Below the pieces are notes generated by a model that did not search any database, was not told the origin of the DNA, and saw only the letters and a program-made list of their open reading frames with translations. From Thuidium tamariscinum (lineage: Eukaryota > Streptophyta > Bryopsida > Hypnales > Thuidiaceae): a stretch of DNA of 64,000 bases. This document shows, piece after piece, positions 1-11,144 of this stretch. Within the stretch, counting starts at the first letter, position 1; the number at the start of each line of letters is the position of its first letter. The DNA is taken from assembly GCA_947034885.2 (NCBI GenBank), contig OX344753.2, forward strand, positions 11,160,001 through 11,224,000, read 5' to 3'. Both the position numbers and the translations under genes were made by a program.

Positions 1-1539
1 TAGCTGGTCTGGGTGGAACACGACGAGCTTCACGAGTAGGGGCGGATGAATTTATCCACTTCAACCACTTAACCTTGTGTTGTGGGCTAGCATTGGCAGT
101 AGCAATAAGTTGAAGTTTGTCTAGCGTCAACTCCTGAACACTGTACAAACTCCAGTGCCTCTCAATCTGCAAGCATAAGCCAACACATAAGAGAACGAAA
201 ATAAATACAAAGTAGCCTAAAAGGTTACAAGAATTGTAAAGCTAAAAGAAATGAACCTCCTTCAGCCAGTCATCTCCCAATGCAGGATTAGCAACGGACA
301 CAATCTTTGAAAGCTTCTTGTAAAGCTTGTCCGTGGCATCCTTCGTTGAATTTCTCATTGCATTCGCAATACCAGTATTAGTAACATCTTCCGGGGCTGT
401 GTCCTCACGATACTTGCGAACTCCAGCATCTGAGGCAATAGATATCTCTTGCTGCACAACATAGAAGTCCTGGGTCAAATTGAATGCCAAGAAATGATGC
501 AAATTCAAACCCAATGACTGTACAAACTAGACAACAAACCCAGAAAACACAGTTTGTTATGTCGAACCTGAAAGATAAATGTGGTGAACATTTCCAACGG
601 CATCGTGTACCAAGTCTTCTTTGGGGCGTGGCCGCCGCAAAGTCTAACGTCCTCTGAGCTCAAAATCTCGGAAAACTTCTCAATGGACATTGTTCCATAC
701 TTACGAACACGATAGAGTGTGTGGACAAGATTCGTCTTCACGAAGGAATTCTCCGTGTGCCTTCAAAAACAAACACACTGTAAGTATTCCAAATGGATAA
801 AGGATATCTCAATTCAAACGAGTGATAATAAGATAAGAAAACTCACTTGTTCACATCATGCATGACTTGCATTGTTGCCCCAAGCCTATCTTTCGTGTCC
901 AAAATGATGGAGTCCACACGAACGTGCCACTTAGAATCTCCACTGTGAAGCCTTTTGATATGCCGCATCCAAGTAGCATATTTGTGATTGCCGTCGCAAA
1001 TGTAAAACTTGGCATCAACCAAGTGCTACAACTCAATATGACTACTGAGCTCCTTGTTAAACTCAGCATTCACGTCATTCCAAATCGGTCCCCATTCGAG
1101 CTTATCCTCTTCAGAGAACACACCTGCCTCGCCTTCTTCGTTTGAGACCGAAACATAGAATACTCTTGCTCCGTCTTCGTACCCGTGAACGAATTTCGTC
1201 TCCAACTCGTCCACATCACAATCCAAGGTAGGTCTCACCATCGGCATGGGGACCATACGACACAATGGGATTGCCATTCGGGAGAGGCGATTAGGGGAGA
1301 TTTGCATACTAGCTATTGTTGAAATTGAATCAACGTTCTGGGACCTGCGAATGTGGTCCTCATCTTCAATGGCGGGGGCCGGCACTGGGGGCAATTGAAC
1401 GCTACGTTCTATTGAATCATGTGCTCCAGCAACGGTGGAGGAAGGACCTGAGGACGTATTGCAAGTAGTGTCCACCTGACAATTCAAATAGATGGAAAAT
1501 GCCAAAATCAGCAGTGTGTAAAAGATGACAAGGCCCTGC

Positions 1540-1910
1540 CTCCGAGTAGGGGCTCTCGGTGGCGAGAGGGCCCCCTTGGGTGCGCGGCGCGAGACGGGGG
1601 TGGGGTGTGACTGCCCACCCCAAGCTGATCACGAGGTGATTCTAAAAAAAATACGCAAGAACCTGGCTCCAGATGGGGGCTCTCGGTGGCGAGAGGGCCC
1701 CCTTGGGTGCGCGGCGCGAGAGGGGTGGGGTGTGACTGCCCACCCCAACCTGATCACGAGGTGATTCTAAAAAAAAATTACGCAAGAACTTGACTCCGAG
1801 AGGGGGCTCTCGGTGGCGAGAGGGCCCACCTGGGTGCGCGGCGCGAGAGGGGTGGGGTGTGACTGCCCACCCCAAGCTGATCACGAGGTGATTCTAAAAA
1901 AAAATACGCA
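1540..1910. repeat. GC-rich 127-bp tandem repeat, three copies
   Basis: The motif ggctctcggt recurs at 1551, 1678 and 1805, a 127-bp period. Each unit carries a C/G-rich block, then tgatcacgaggtgatt and an A-run. The array lies in the 460-bp intron between exons 2034-1936 and 1475-847 of the ParB-like gene. Open frames across it are artefacts of the repeat. Confidence 0.9.
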
Positions 1911-2569
1911 AGGGTTTGAGGTTCAATTGTCATACCTCGAGATCGGAAGGCTCTTTCTCAATGGGGGGTGCAACCATGGCCTCTGTCCTTGCAATAGCTC
2001 CGCTCCGTGTCTCCATTGTAGCTACGTCGTCAATCTGCAAGATGTGATTGTCTCGTCAGAAAAACGCACGAGAACATCAATCGGGAAGAATGCTTTCGGA
2101 AATGAGAATTTCACAATGTCTCAAACAGTTTGAATGTGGGAAGTTACAGAACTACAGAATCAATATCCACACCAAGAGGAGAGATGGACGACGTGAGGGT
2201 GTGGGCGCTTCATTCCCACCCTTGGAATTAAGCGATCACAACCAGGCTCTTAACAATTCTACTACCTACGGGTGTCTAAGCGTCAATCCATTGTGCCTTC
2301 CAAGCAATGGATCTTTTTTACCATCCTAACTAAGGTTTGTTTCGTTCCTTTGTCCTACTTCTAATTGCTGCTTACTTCTTATGTGTTTCGTTCTCTTGTC
2401 CCACTTTTATGCTTTGTTCTCGTTTATCCTACTTATACGTGTTTGGGTTTGTTTGGCCCGCTTTTCTTATGGTATTTCCTACCCCGTCTCTACGTCTTTG
2501 TACTGTTATCCTATTCTATATATTTGTCTTGGTTTTCCTCCATTCTACGTAATTGTCTTAGTTTAGTCT

Positions 2570-2830
2570 ACTCTACGTACTCTAATTGAATACCTCTACT
2601 CTACGTATTGGTATCGTTCTACTTCTACTTTACGTATTTTACTTGAGTACCTCTACTCTATGTATTTGTCTTGTTCTACCTCTACTTTACGTATTTTAAT
2701 GGAGTACCTCTACTCTACGTATTTGTCTTCACTTCATTCTACTCTACGTATTTTAATGGAATACCTCTACTCTACGTATTTTAATGGAATACCTCTACTC
2801 TACGTATTTGTCTTAGTCTAATCTACGTTT
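2570..2830. repeat. Degenerate pyrimidine-rich minisatellite
   Basis: The block cctctactctacgta recurs at about 2593, 2651, 2706, 2763 and 2792 (spacings near 57 or 28 bp), with intervening tttgtctt and ttttaatgg. It sits in the long first intron proposed for the ParB-like gene and has no coding potential. Confidence 0.8.
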
Positions 2831-3154
2831 TCTTCTCTATGTTTGTGTATTCCTTCTTCCTCTTTCTATTCTAGTGGTGGTTATCTTCCTATTTGTGTTT
2901 GCTAATTGCCGGACCTTAATCCCACTTGGGATGGTAACCTTTTCCTACTAATTAATTCCTAATTGCATTAACAAATTAAATCAAAGGAGAGTTGTAGAGG
3001 CACACCTCCGTTCCGTGGATCCGGTCTTCTTCACTCCACGCCACGTCCATCGTTGCCATGTCTTGGACCCGGCTCTTTTAGTTATCCCTTTCAGGGTGCT
3101 TTTTACAATTAAGTCTTTTTTGCGATAGCCCCTAGTTCCACTAATTTCTAGTCT

Positions 3155-3420
3155 ATCCCCTTAACTACCTAGTTTCTATATTTTCCCCTAAGCTATCTAA
3201 TTTCTATGTTTTCCCCTAAGCTATCTAATTTCTATATTTCCCCCTAAGCTATCTAATTTCTATATTTCCCCCTAAGCTATCTAATTTCTATATTTTCCCC
3301 TAAGCTATCTAATTTCTATATTTTCCCCTAAGCTATCTAATTTCTATATTTTCCCCTAAGCTATCTAATTTCTATATTTTCCCCTAAACCCCCTATTTTC
3401 TATATTTTTCCCTAACTGCT
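3155..3420. repeat. 28-bp minisatellite, about nine copies
   Basis: The unit is close to cccctaagctatctaattt followed by ctatatttt, 28 bp, repeated head to tail with few changes. A C-rich stretch (about 3420-3510) with gctgcggccc and acccggcccc repeats follows. Confidence 0.9.
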
Positions 3421-3510
3421 ACGGCCCTTCCCCCCTTGCTGCGGCCCCTCCCCCCTTTGCTGCGGCCCTTCCCCCCCTGGTACCCGGCCCCCCCAATACC
3501 CGGCCCCCAA

Positions 3511-5693
3511 TACCCACGCGGGGTTGGCTCTGTGGGGCTGGCTCCGGTGGGGCTGGCTCTGGACTTGGGCTGGACCCTGGTTTTTGACTCCTCATACAAT
3601 GCTAATTGGTTGAGTGGGCACTAATTACTCCTAGTTCAGGTGAGGACTTACTTACTAAGTTGTTGGAAGCTAAACGTTGGGTTAATTTCCAAGGTGTTGG
3701 AAACTAAACGTTGTTGCTATTGTCAAGGGACTTGCATTTGACACCCCACTAAGACTTAGGGGGTTCAAAGCTTCGCCGTGAGGATGTATTTTTGACACTT
3801 GACTAAGACTTCTAATGGCCTAGAGACTTGGGAGGGCCATAGCTCCGCCGTCCCTCATGGGACTAATCTATTACCGTGGACAAGAGAAGGGGGAGAAGAG
3901 AGGGACTTCCTATGCATCAAAGCTAAGTATTTAGAGGAGGGTCAAAGCTCCGCCGTCCCTCATGGGACTAGCTTAGCATTACATACAAGAAGAAGGGGGG
4001 AGGAGGTAGGCACAAATTGCAAGCATACTCTCTAAGTCACCTCCCAAGTCCCCCCTTGGTTCCTTACTAGTCTCTCCCACAACTTTCAATAGTAACACAA
4101 CACAATGAGTAAACCAAGTTTGGATTGCAATAAGTTTCAACAACTTGGAGGGGTCTCAAGCCCCCAAGTGCAAACAATACTTACTAAAAGGTGTAAAAAC
4201 CCCAAAAGACCATCAAAGGCTCCCTTGGCATCAAAAGCCAAAGGAAATCCGGCATAACCCGGGCCCAATAGTCCTCCTCCCTTAAATGGGTAGGAGTTGA
4301 GAGAGAGAGAGAATGAGAGGAGAATGCCGCCCCTTTTATACCCAACATCCCCCCCTTAATCTACTAAGAATAACTAGATGAGGGAAATTAGGAGGTCCGT
4401 ACATGTTTACCCCTCCTAAATCTAATTATCTACCTAAAATCTACACAATTTGAATTGGGGAATTCAAATCTTACCTAACCTTACAAGAACTTGCAAAACC
4501 GTCTAATTTACCTTCCCCAAAATCTACAAGTTCTCACATGGGAGAAGTTCCCATGTGTTCCCACCTACTTAATTTGAAATTACTTACACCAAAGCACATG
4601 AGCCACCTCCACTAACTTTTTGAGGTGGTACTTGCTCCCACATGTGCCCGAAGTTCCCCACACGTTCCCTACGCGTTCCCCACGGCTAATGGGGCCCAAA
4701 CTCCCCAAAAATACATTGGGGGGCCTAAAACCCCCATTTCTTCTCCATGTGCTGTCCCCAAAAGGCTAACTTTTGGAGTTTAGCTCCAAATGGCAAACGG
4801 ATTGCGCCATTGGCTCCAGAAGGCCATAATTAGCCTATATAGAACCCCTTACCCCTTAAACTATGTCCAAATTCTCGAGGAATCTTAGCGTAAGCTGGGA
4901 TCCAAGTTGGGATAAATTCCCAACTCTTGGAGTTTAGCAATTTTGGACCCCAAACCTTCACCAATCTTCCAAGTAGATGGGAGGGGGTAGGAATAGACCC
5001 AAAATAGGCTCCGTTCCGATGTCGTATGGCCCCAGTACGCCGGTCAACCGCCGCTTTCGTCATTTAATTTGTCAGTTGAAGAGGAATGTCGCTGATTCGG
5101 GATCTTCCGACTATCGTTTTGTCTTGAAACTTGGGGAAGTGCTCCGTTGGTGTGAGACCGCCTCACTGGATTTTTAGTGGGATTTTACCGCACTTTGGGA
5201 TATTCTTTCGAATTCCCACCCAAAGTCCACCGCGGTTGACCGTCTGGGAAAATGTCCAAACAATGTCGGAAAATTCCCAAACTTTAGAGGGGACCACCCA
5301 TGGGATCCCCCCACTTGGATGCAAATCTGCATCCCCACCGTGTGCTCCTAGAATTAGGAAATTGCCCGGTACCTGCATTTCAAGGTTAGTATTTTATCCG
5401 TATTCTCTTCGATGCTATGGGGAGTGGGGGATTCCTCCTAGATCCCCCTATGAGGACTTCCTAGCCTAGACAGGGCCTTTTTAGGCTTCTTATCCTAATC
5501 CTGCATGTCTCTATCAATTTGGCGTCTATTTAGCTAAGACTAGGCCCGTTTTGGATGTAAACTATCCTAAATCCCACCTGATGACCAAATGGCACATTGG
5601 TATGTGTAATGCCAATATAGGTTTAATGCCCTTTTGTGGGTGTTATGAGCCTAAATACGCCTTAGTTTATGTATAAATTCGAAAAAAGAACCC
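3511..5693. other. Non-coding, repeat-like stretch in long intron
   Basis: I see no supportable gene. Short duplicated blocks are present, for example agctccgccgtccctcatg near 3840 and 3950. Pyrimidine/purine skew and several cccaa-rich stretches suggest decayed transposon DNA. No long terminal repeat pair or reverse-transcriptase motif could be identified. Confidence 0.4.
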
Positions 5694-5724
5694 GTGAGTC
5701 CCCGGTGACGAATCGGGGACTCAC
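5694..5724. repeat. Perfect 11-bp stem-loop
   Basis: GTGAGTCCCCG at 5694-5704 pairs exactly with CGGGGACTCAC at 5714-5724 across a 9-nt loop. It lies in a local GC-rich island (5690-5890) inside AT-rich DNA, in the proposed intron 1. Confidence 0.8.
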
Positions 5725-6956
5725 AGAGGGTGAGATGAAATTCGATTTACAAAATTGATAGCCTTCCTGAGGGGGAGCTGGAGGGACCGTGGCTCGGAGG
5801 GTCGGAGGCGAGCGGTGACCTGCGAATGGAGGACTCTGTCCTCCAAACCCTAATCGGGGTCCCGTCTGGCTCGGGTCGGTGGGGGTCCATTTTTAATTTT
5901 TAATTTTTTAATTTTAATATTTAAAGAAAAAATAATCATTGATTCTAAATGAAATTATCACGCTAGTTTAATATATGTTCACATTGTCAAGACCTACTTA
6001 AATATAAATTTGCAATGTAGATAGAAATTAGACCATGTTGAATAGCATGAGGCGGTACATGCATATCTGGAATACAGTAATGTGGAATTGGTGAGAAAGG
6101 AAACTTACATTGCATGGTTCAGTGTTGTTGCCGTTGTCATCCTGTCTGGGAGAAAGGAATTCGGGAAGACTACTGAATCGAGGGAGTAGATCATTTTCAT
6201 TGTTTCCATCAATAGAAGTATCCTCCGGAATCCCAATGATATCTTGTCCAACAGTCGGTGTTGTCTGAGCCAGTACGAGGTGTCTGCGCCTATTTTCACG
6301 AGACATTTTCAAGGACTTCAAACTACTAAAGTAGCGGCTCATCCCCTCTTTCTTTTCTTACCTACACACTTTCTACTGCATTCGGCATTGGATTCAACTA
6401 TCATCTGGCCTCTCAATAAAAACTACACTCACCCAGGTAGTGAATAACTCGTGACGTAGTGTTGGATACATGTCTATTGTAGCGTGTGTCTAGGATCTTG
6501 AAAATGAATCATTCCATAGTTTGTGGCCATGATTTATATGTCTGCAGATTAATGTTGTCCGTTAGTGCTCCAAGTACTAATTATTGAGCTCCGGATTTCA
6601 TTTGATCTTATATTTACGGTACGAGTCGTTTGGGGTGTAGATTCAAAAATCACCATTGAACATTGTATTCATTAATTTGGGAGATCAAGGACCTCTCAAA
6701 ATAATAGTATCCATTTGCAAGACCTAAACAATATGTATAGTTGTCTTGACTTTAGGTCGAATGGATGCCATTTCGTTAGTTCAAAATTGTAATTTCCATT
6801 AAAATGGTAGTTGAAAGTAGAGTAAGCAGATCAACTTTAATAATAATCCAAAGTTTCTTTGCAATGTTACATTGCTTCATACAAACTTGTATGGAGTAAA
6901 TGTCATTTCACATCTATTCATATGTAATTTTCTTCATTAGATAGTCACCCTATTGA

Positions 6957-7115
6957 GTTAGGGTATATTGCGAGAGGGTGGTGCAAGAGACTGATAGTTG
7001 GATGATTGGAGGCCTGGGTTCGATTCCTGTTGACCTCATTCTTATTAAGCCGTGGGCGCTATCTTGATATTGAGCTAGTCCGAGGTTCTTCTTTAGAGTT
7101 GACACACATTTTTTA
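6957..7115 (+). mobile_element. tRNA-derived SINE-like element
   Basis: The segment has a good Pol III B-box (GGTTCGATTCC near 7017) preceded about 45 bp upstream by an A-box-like ggtggtgcaagag. A tRNA-unrelated tail ending in a T/A-rich run follows. No acceptor stem or anticodon arm can be folded convincingly, so this is a tRNA-like SINE head and not a tRNA gene. Confidence 0.5.
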
Positions 7116-8084
7116 ATAATTATATGTATCTCAGATAAATATTCTTGGGCATTGTAATTTTGTCCTACAAACTATAATTAATAGTAATAATAACAAGACA
7201 AGACTTAAGTAAATAACCAAAGGAAAGTAGTATTTTCACCATCCTCTTCTGTGAAATTGTACTTTCGTTCTGTAACTCAAAAAGTAATCTTTGAAACCTA
7301 CATAAATAGCACAAAGAACAGTAGAACACCTACCATCAACATTTAAAATTTTAAAAACAAAGTACATCAAAATTTAGAAAAGTTTGTTTAGTATTCAAAA
7401 TACTAAAGCCATACATGAAAGCATATTGAAGAAACGAACTTGACATACATGGAACCTATAATGGTTGTACTGTTATTGTAAAATATCCAATGCTAATAAG
7501 TTACATTGTAAGAACCCATAACATTCAAACACATTAGCTGATTGTAATTAAAACAACAATTAGCAAAGCTCATATAGCATCCTTTGATATTCACAAGAAA
7601 ACTTCCAATCAATAGATGATTTGAACTACTTCATTAAACTTGATCCATTGAAAATATAGCGTATTCAATATTCAGAAACTAAGAAGTTCTAACAATTTAC
7701 AAAAATCTAGAAAATACTAGTGACGTGAACAACTGAACTACCCTAAACAATCTAATAGGGATCAAAACTAAGCTCTCCATATCCTCATGAATTTGGCATG
7801 CAGATAATTGTAAGACTGAATACACGCACCTTGAATTCTTGTAATTGACAAGGAATTTATGAAAATGTAAAGCTCACGTAAACGACAATCAATGTGTCTC
7901 TACATATTTTATATTGAAGTAGAAATTTTTAAAATCAATTCAGGTTAAGACAACCTAAATCACACAGAAATAGAAACACAAAGAAGATGTACATATCTTA
8001 AACTACTTATGAAAAAACCACCTAAATAATGAAAATAAATTATCGTGCTAAGAAAGGATCCTAGAGTAAAGCGGAATTTGTGGT
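7116..8084. other. AT-rich intergenic DNA
   Basis: No gene, RNA or repeat is recognisable between the SINE-like element and the first palindrome. The stretch is strongly AT-rich and probably holds the 3' flank of the DUF7869-type gene. Confidence 0.6.
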
Positions 8085-8226
8085 TTAGGTCGATTCAACC
8101 TAAACTGAGTCCTCATCTGAATGCACAAATGACAGGAAACTGCTATTTAGGTCGACTCAACCTAAATTGCATCCATCTCTAACATAAAAATGCAAAAAGG
8201 GTACTGTTTAGGTCCACTCAACCTAA
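8085..8226. repeat. Three copies of the 19-bp palindrome (3' flank of DUF7869-type gene)
   Basis: Copies at 8085-8103, 8147-8165 and 8208-8226, each TTAGGTC-x-A-x-TCAACCTAA, roughly 62 bp apart. They match the family consensus TTAGGTCGAnTCGACCTAA except that TCGACC has become TCAACC in all three, as if CpG had decayed to CpA. Confidence 0.9.
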
Positions 8227-8606
8227 TCTGCACTTCGTACTTCATTTTCCAAAACTATAATGAAAAATCTGAAATCATTCATAAAATCATTCTCCACAAC
8301 AAATAAATGTATTCAGAATGCTTATTACTGAGCATAATCCTATATAGTAAATAAGGATTTATAATGAAGAAAACCAATTGAAACAAAAATAGTTTTTATA
8401 AGAAGTACTTTGATAATTCAAGGTACTCTAACCACTGCCTTCTGCAACTGTTCTATGCAAAACTAACAGTAACAAAAGACAATTTTGAGTAGGACATGTT
8501 CAAACACAATACAATCCATACCACCTGCCATGACTACTATATTCTACTAGGTAAACGAAGGAAATTTGACGACAAGACATGAGGTACATCTACAATTTCA
8601 AACAAC

Positions 8607-11144
8607 TCAAGTATATGTTTCAAGGCTCCGGTTTATCACTTCAATTTGAGCAGCCGGGATCTTCAACAAACACTGTCGAGTGTCTTTCTTGATTTGGGAC
8701 TTCCATGCTGTCATTATAGCATTAGTATGTTCCCAAATTGGTGGCTCGTTTATATCCACCTTCCAACGGAGACCTCTTGCACTATCCCAACCAGTGTAGA
8801 AGTCTCGAACATCTTGATCCCTTGCTGTTGGACGGAAGTACTGGATTAGCACACAATTTGGGTGCTCCGGATTGCAATTCGGATCAGACAAAGCTCTTGC
8901 AATCCAAACTGGCCGCGTGTCTGCATTTGCGGGACGAACTCCTACAAAATAACCTTCGTACAGATCGCAACCGACCCTGAAAGATGGTTGTGGACGACCG
9001 CACAAAGGACCAACGTAGGCATCATCCTCTCCAAACTCCTCACGATCCTCACCATCTTCTTGTAATTGATCGGCCTCAATGACTTCAACTTGAGTATTGG
9101 GCCAGAAACCGTCCTTCAAAACCACGGAGGGAGTTAGTGGTTCTTGCAAAGCGTTCTTTACATCACGCCAATAGTGTACCAAATGCTCGTAACGTCTCCG
9201 ACACTCTCCTGTGATGTCTACATTACATAAGTTCTCCCAATATTTCACAAACCCTCCTATTTCTTTTTCAATGTCCTCTATTCCTCTCATTTGTTTAGGA
9301 GGAACAGGCTGCGGTGCTCCACGAGGCCACAAACTACGTCCCTCTAAATCTTCCTTCCACAATTTAATGCCTCTGCCATTATCCCCTAACCACTCAAGAT
9401 CAGTGCACAATAACTTGTACTTCATGACAGGAACACCGTTTGAATCCAAGTAGAACTTCACTTGCTGCGGCTTGGTGTGTCCAACAAGAATCTCATCACC
9501 ATCAACAAATGAACCTGCTATAAACCCCTTGAAGTCTGGCACCTCCTCAATTAGGTGAGGAATGGTGGGAATAGACTCCACGTCCATGAACGACTTCATG
9601 AGCGTTGGAATCGTTGGAAAGTTCTCCTTCTTCAATAGCATACTCCATCTCCCAAACAACGCATCAATGTCATCGTGAGTATGCCCAACGATCATGAAGT
9701 TCACGTACACTTCTCGAAAGATTTTGTTAGCCACAAGAAGAGACCAGAAACAATAAACGTATCGATTCTTGTTATCACCAGTGGCATTGTCCATTTGCAC
9801 ATTGAGAATTGGTGGCAATGGTGTTCCAAAAACAAAGGTTTGTGGCGGTGGGGGAAGCGATGCTTCACACATCTCTACACCCTTCAATACCTTCTGAAAT
9901 AAATTAGTGGACCCAGACCCCACAAACAACATTCTTGAAGAAGACTTTGGTGGTTCCTCCAAATCTCGTAGCAACCTCGCCATGGAACCAATCGTGTAGT
10001 TCGAATCGTGGGGGAAGATATCCAAGCTATAGTGCGCGTAACGGACATCACCATGACCGTGAGCAATCATTCCAGTGACAGAAACTGGCAACTTCATTAA
10101 GGCATCCGTCTCCTTACTCTTGTGTGAAAAGACAGGACAAGCCGTCTTTGCATGATCCATCTTGTCGTGCATGATTGTAAGGCACTCATGGGGATAATTG
10201 TGGGAGTGGTAGCGATTGGCATAGTAATACTCCCTATGCGCTCGGGCAACTGCAAGGTATTTGTCTAACCTCCTAGACCATTTCAATGCACTCACAGATC
10301 CCGCTAGAGCACTCTTCCTCAACTCTTGCAATTGGTCGCAAGTTGCGCACCGTGCGAAATTGTCCCCTGGCTTCTTCACCTCGAACTCGGAGAACTTCTT
10401 TGCTCTTATTTTGCTCAAATTAGCAATGGAAATGTCCCTCAACCCAAACGCTGCGTTAGTGTCATTGATTGTCTTCAATTGGCCCTTCCACTGAAAAGTA
10501 GAGGGCAAAATCATGGAAACAACCTTCTCTCCCGACTTTGTACGTCGCGTTTTGTGAGGCATGTGATCGGCTTCTTTATCAAGGATGCACTTCAGAGTAG
10601 CAATAGCTTGTTCAGTGTGTTGCCTTGGTTTCAGCAGACCTACATTCCCGTGATCCCGTGCCTCTCGTTTATTATTTGCATATTTCTGGTAGCGATAGAA
10701 AGTAGCCTCAGGAACGCCAGAAATCAGCATCCACGCCCGCATGCAAACACTGATCTCCTCGACCACCACCATCTTCCTGCCACTGGAGTCACGATGAACA
10801 GACCTATGAACATCTGTTTTCATGTGGGCCCTGAATTTGAATGTCGACCGCTGGTACATTCGTTCCCGAAAGGCCCGAATTTTCTCCCTAGGAAATGGCT
10901 GTATGCAGTTTCTTGTGCAACAGACTTTGCTGAAGACCGCATTGATTGACTCTTGGGTGAGGAGTTCCTTTGCCTTCAAACCAGTCTCACGAGGAGGGTT
11001 CCGTATGACACTCGTATATGGCCGAGATGATGTCAAAGACGGCGGGTTCAGAATATTGGCTTGCAAACGATTGAAATTATCGCGGGCCTCGTGATCACGC
11101 AAACTAGCACCTCGACAGTGAACAAAATCAATCGGCCAAGCCAT
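8607..11144 (-). CDS. DUF7869-type protein, probable RNase H-like transposase relative
   Basis: An intact 845-residue frame from the ATG at 11144. Around residue 327 it has HDKMDHAKT, around residue 450 QMDNATGDNKNRY, and around residue 486 GHTHDDIDALFGRW. I associate this spacing of Asp/His motifs with the DUF7869 family of plants, animals and oomycetes. The three acidic motifs could form an RNase H-like catalytic core, which is inference. Cys pairs (CCTRNC near residue 75, CATC near 267) may bind metal. The frame is preceded by a 99-codon frame whose stop TGA overlaps this ATG as TGATG, so the product may be longer if the two are joined by an indel or splice. Palindrome copies flank it on both sides. 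It has no premature stop, unlike the ParB-like genes. Confidence 0.75.
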   Translation of the reverse strand: MAWPIDFVHCRGASLRDHEARDNFNRLQANILNPPSLTSSRPYTSVIRNPPRETGLKAKELLTQESINAVFSKVCCTRNCIQPFPREKIRAFRERMYQRSTFKFRAHMKTDVHRSVHRDSSGRKMVVVEEISVCMRAWMLISGVPEATFYRYQKYANNKREARDHGNVGLLKPRQHTEQAIATLKCILDKEADHMPHKTRRTKSGEKVVSMILPSTFQWKGQLKTINDTNAAFGLRDISIANLSKIRAKKFSEFEVKKPGDNFARCATCDQLQELRKSALAGSVSALKWSRRLDKYLAVARAHREYYYANRYHSHNYPHECLTIMHDKMDHAKTACPVFSHKSKETDALMKLPVSVTGMIAHGHGDVRYAHYSLDIFPHDSNYTIGSMARLLRDLEEPPKSSSRMLFVGSGSTNLFQKVLKGVEMCEASLPPPPQTFVFGTPLPPILNVQMDNATGDNKNRYVYCFWSLLVANKIFREVYVNFMIVGHTHDDIDALFGRWSMLLKKENFPTIPTLMKSFMDVESIPTIPHLIEEVPDFKGFIAGSFVDGDEILVGHTKPQQVKFYLDSNGVPVMKYKLLCTDLEWLGDNGRGIKLWKEDLEGRSLWPRGAPQPVPPKQMRGIEDIEKEIGGFVKYWENLCNVDITGECRRRYEHLVHYWRDVKNALQEPLTPSVVLKDGFWPNTQVEVIEADQLQEDGEDREEFGEDDAYVGPLCGRPQPSFRVGCDLYEGYFVGVRPANADTRPVWIARALSDPNCNPEHPNCVLIQYFRPTARDQDVRDFYTGWDSARGLRWKVDINEPPIWEHTNAIMTAWKSQIKKDTRQCLLKIPAAQIEVINRSLETYT

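Larger units (their letters stand above)
1..6306 (-). pseudogene. Split gene with ParB-like (sulfiredoxin-fold) motif, cut by window edge, one in-frame TAG
   Basis: I assemble six exons on the minus strand from splice signals: 6306-6109, 2034-1936, 1475-847, 760-568, 517-257 and 166-1, running off the window. Joins are phase-compatible, with donors such as GTAAGT, GTATGA and GTGAGT. The first exon starts MSRENRRRH. The exon at 1475-847 is acidic, then reads FYICDGNHKYATWMRHI, which matches the D-G-x-H-(R/K)-x-x-A core of ParB-like domains; a downstream N-K-H-T-E-N-S-F fits the later Asn-rich part of that fold. An in-frame TAG at 1028-1026 lies just before this motif. The rest is helical and unrecognised. 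Intron 1 would be 4.07 kb and full of repeats, so linkage of the first exon is the least certain step. The protein may bind or act on DNA, but that is inferred from the fold only. No 3' end is visible. Confidence 0.5.

Noticed and set aside
1525-1884. Frames on both strands across the 127-bp repeat
   Set aside because: Open on both strands only because of the GC-rich tandem repeat; they lie within an intron.
6957-7115. A functional tRNA gene
   Set aside because: Only A- and B-box-like segments are present; no acceptor stem or anticodon arm can be formed.
10326-10949. A 207-codon plus-strand frame opposite the DUF7869-type gene
   Set aside because: It is antisense to a long intact frame with conserved motifs and has no features of its own.
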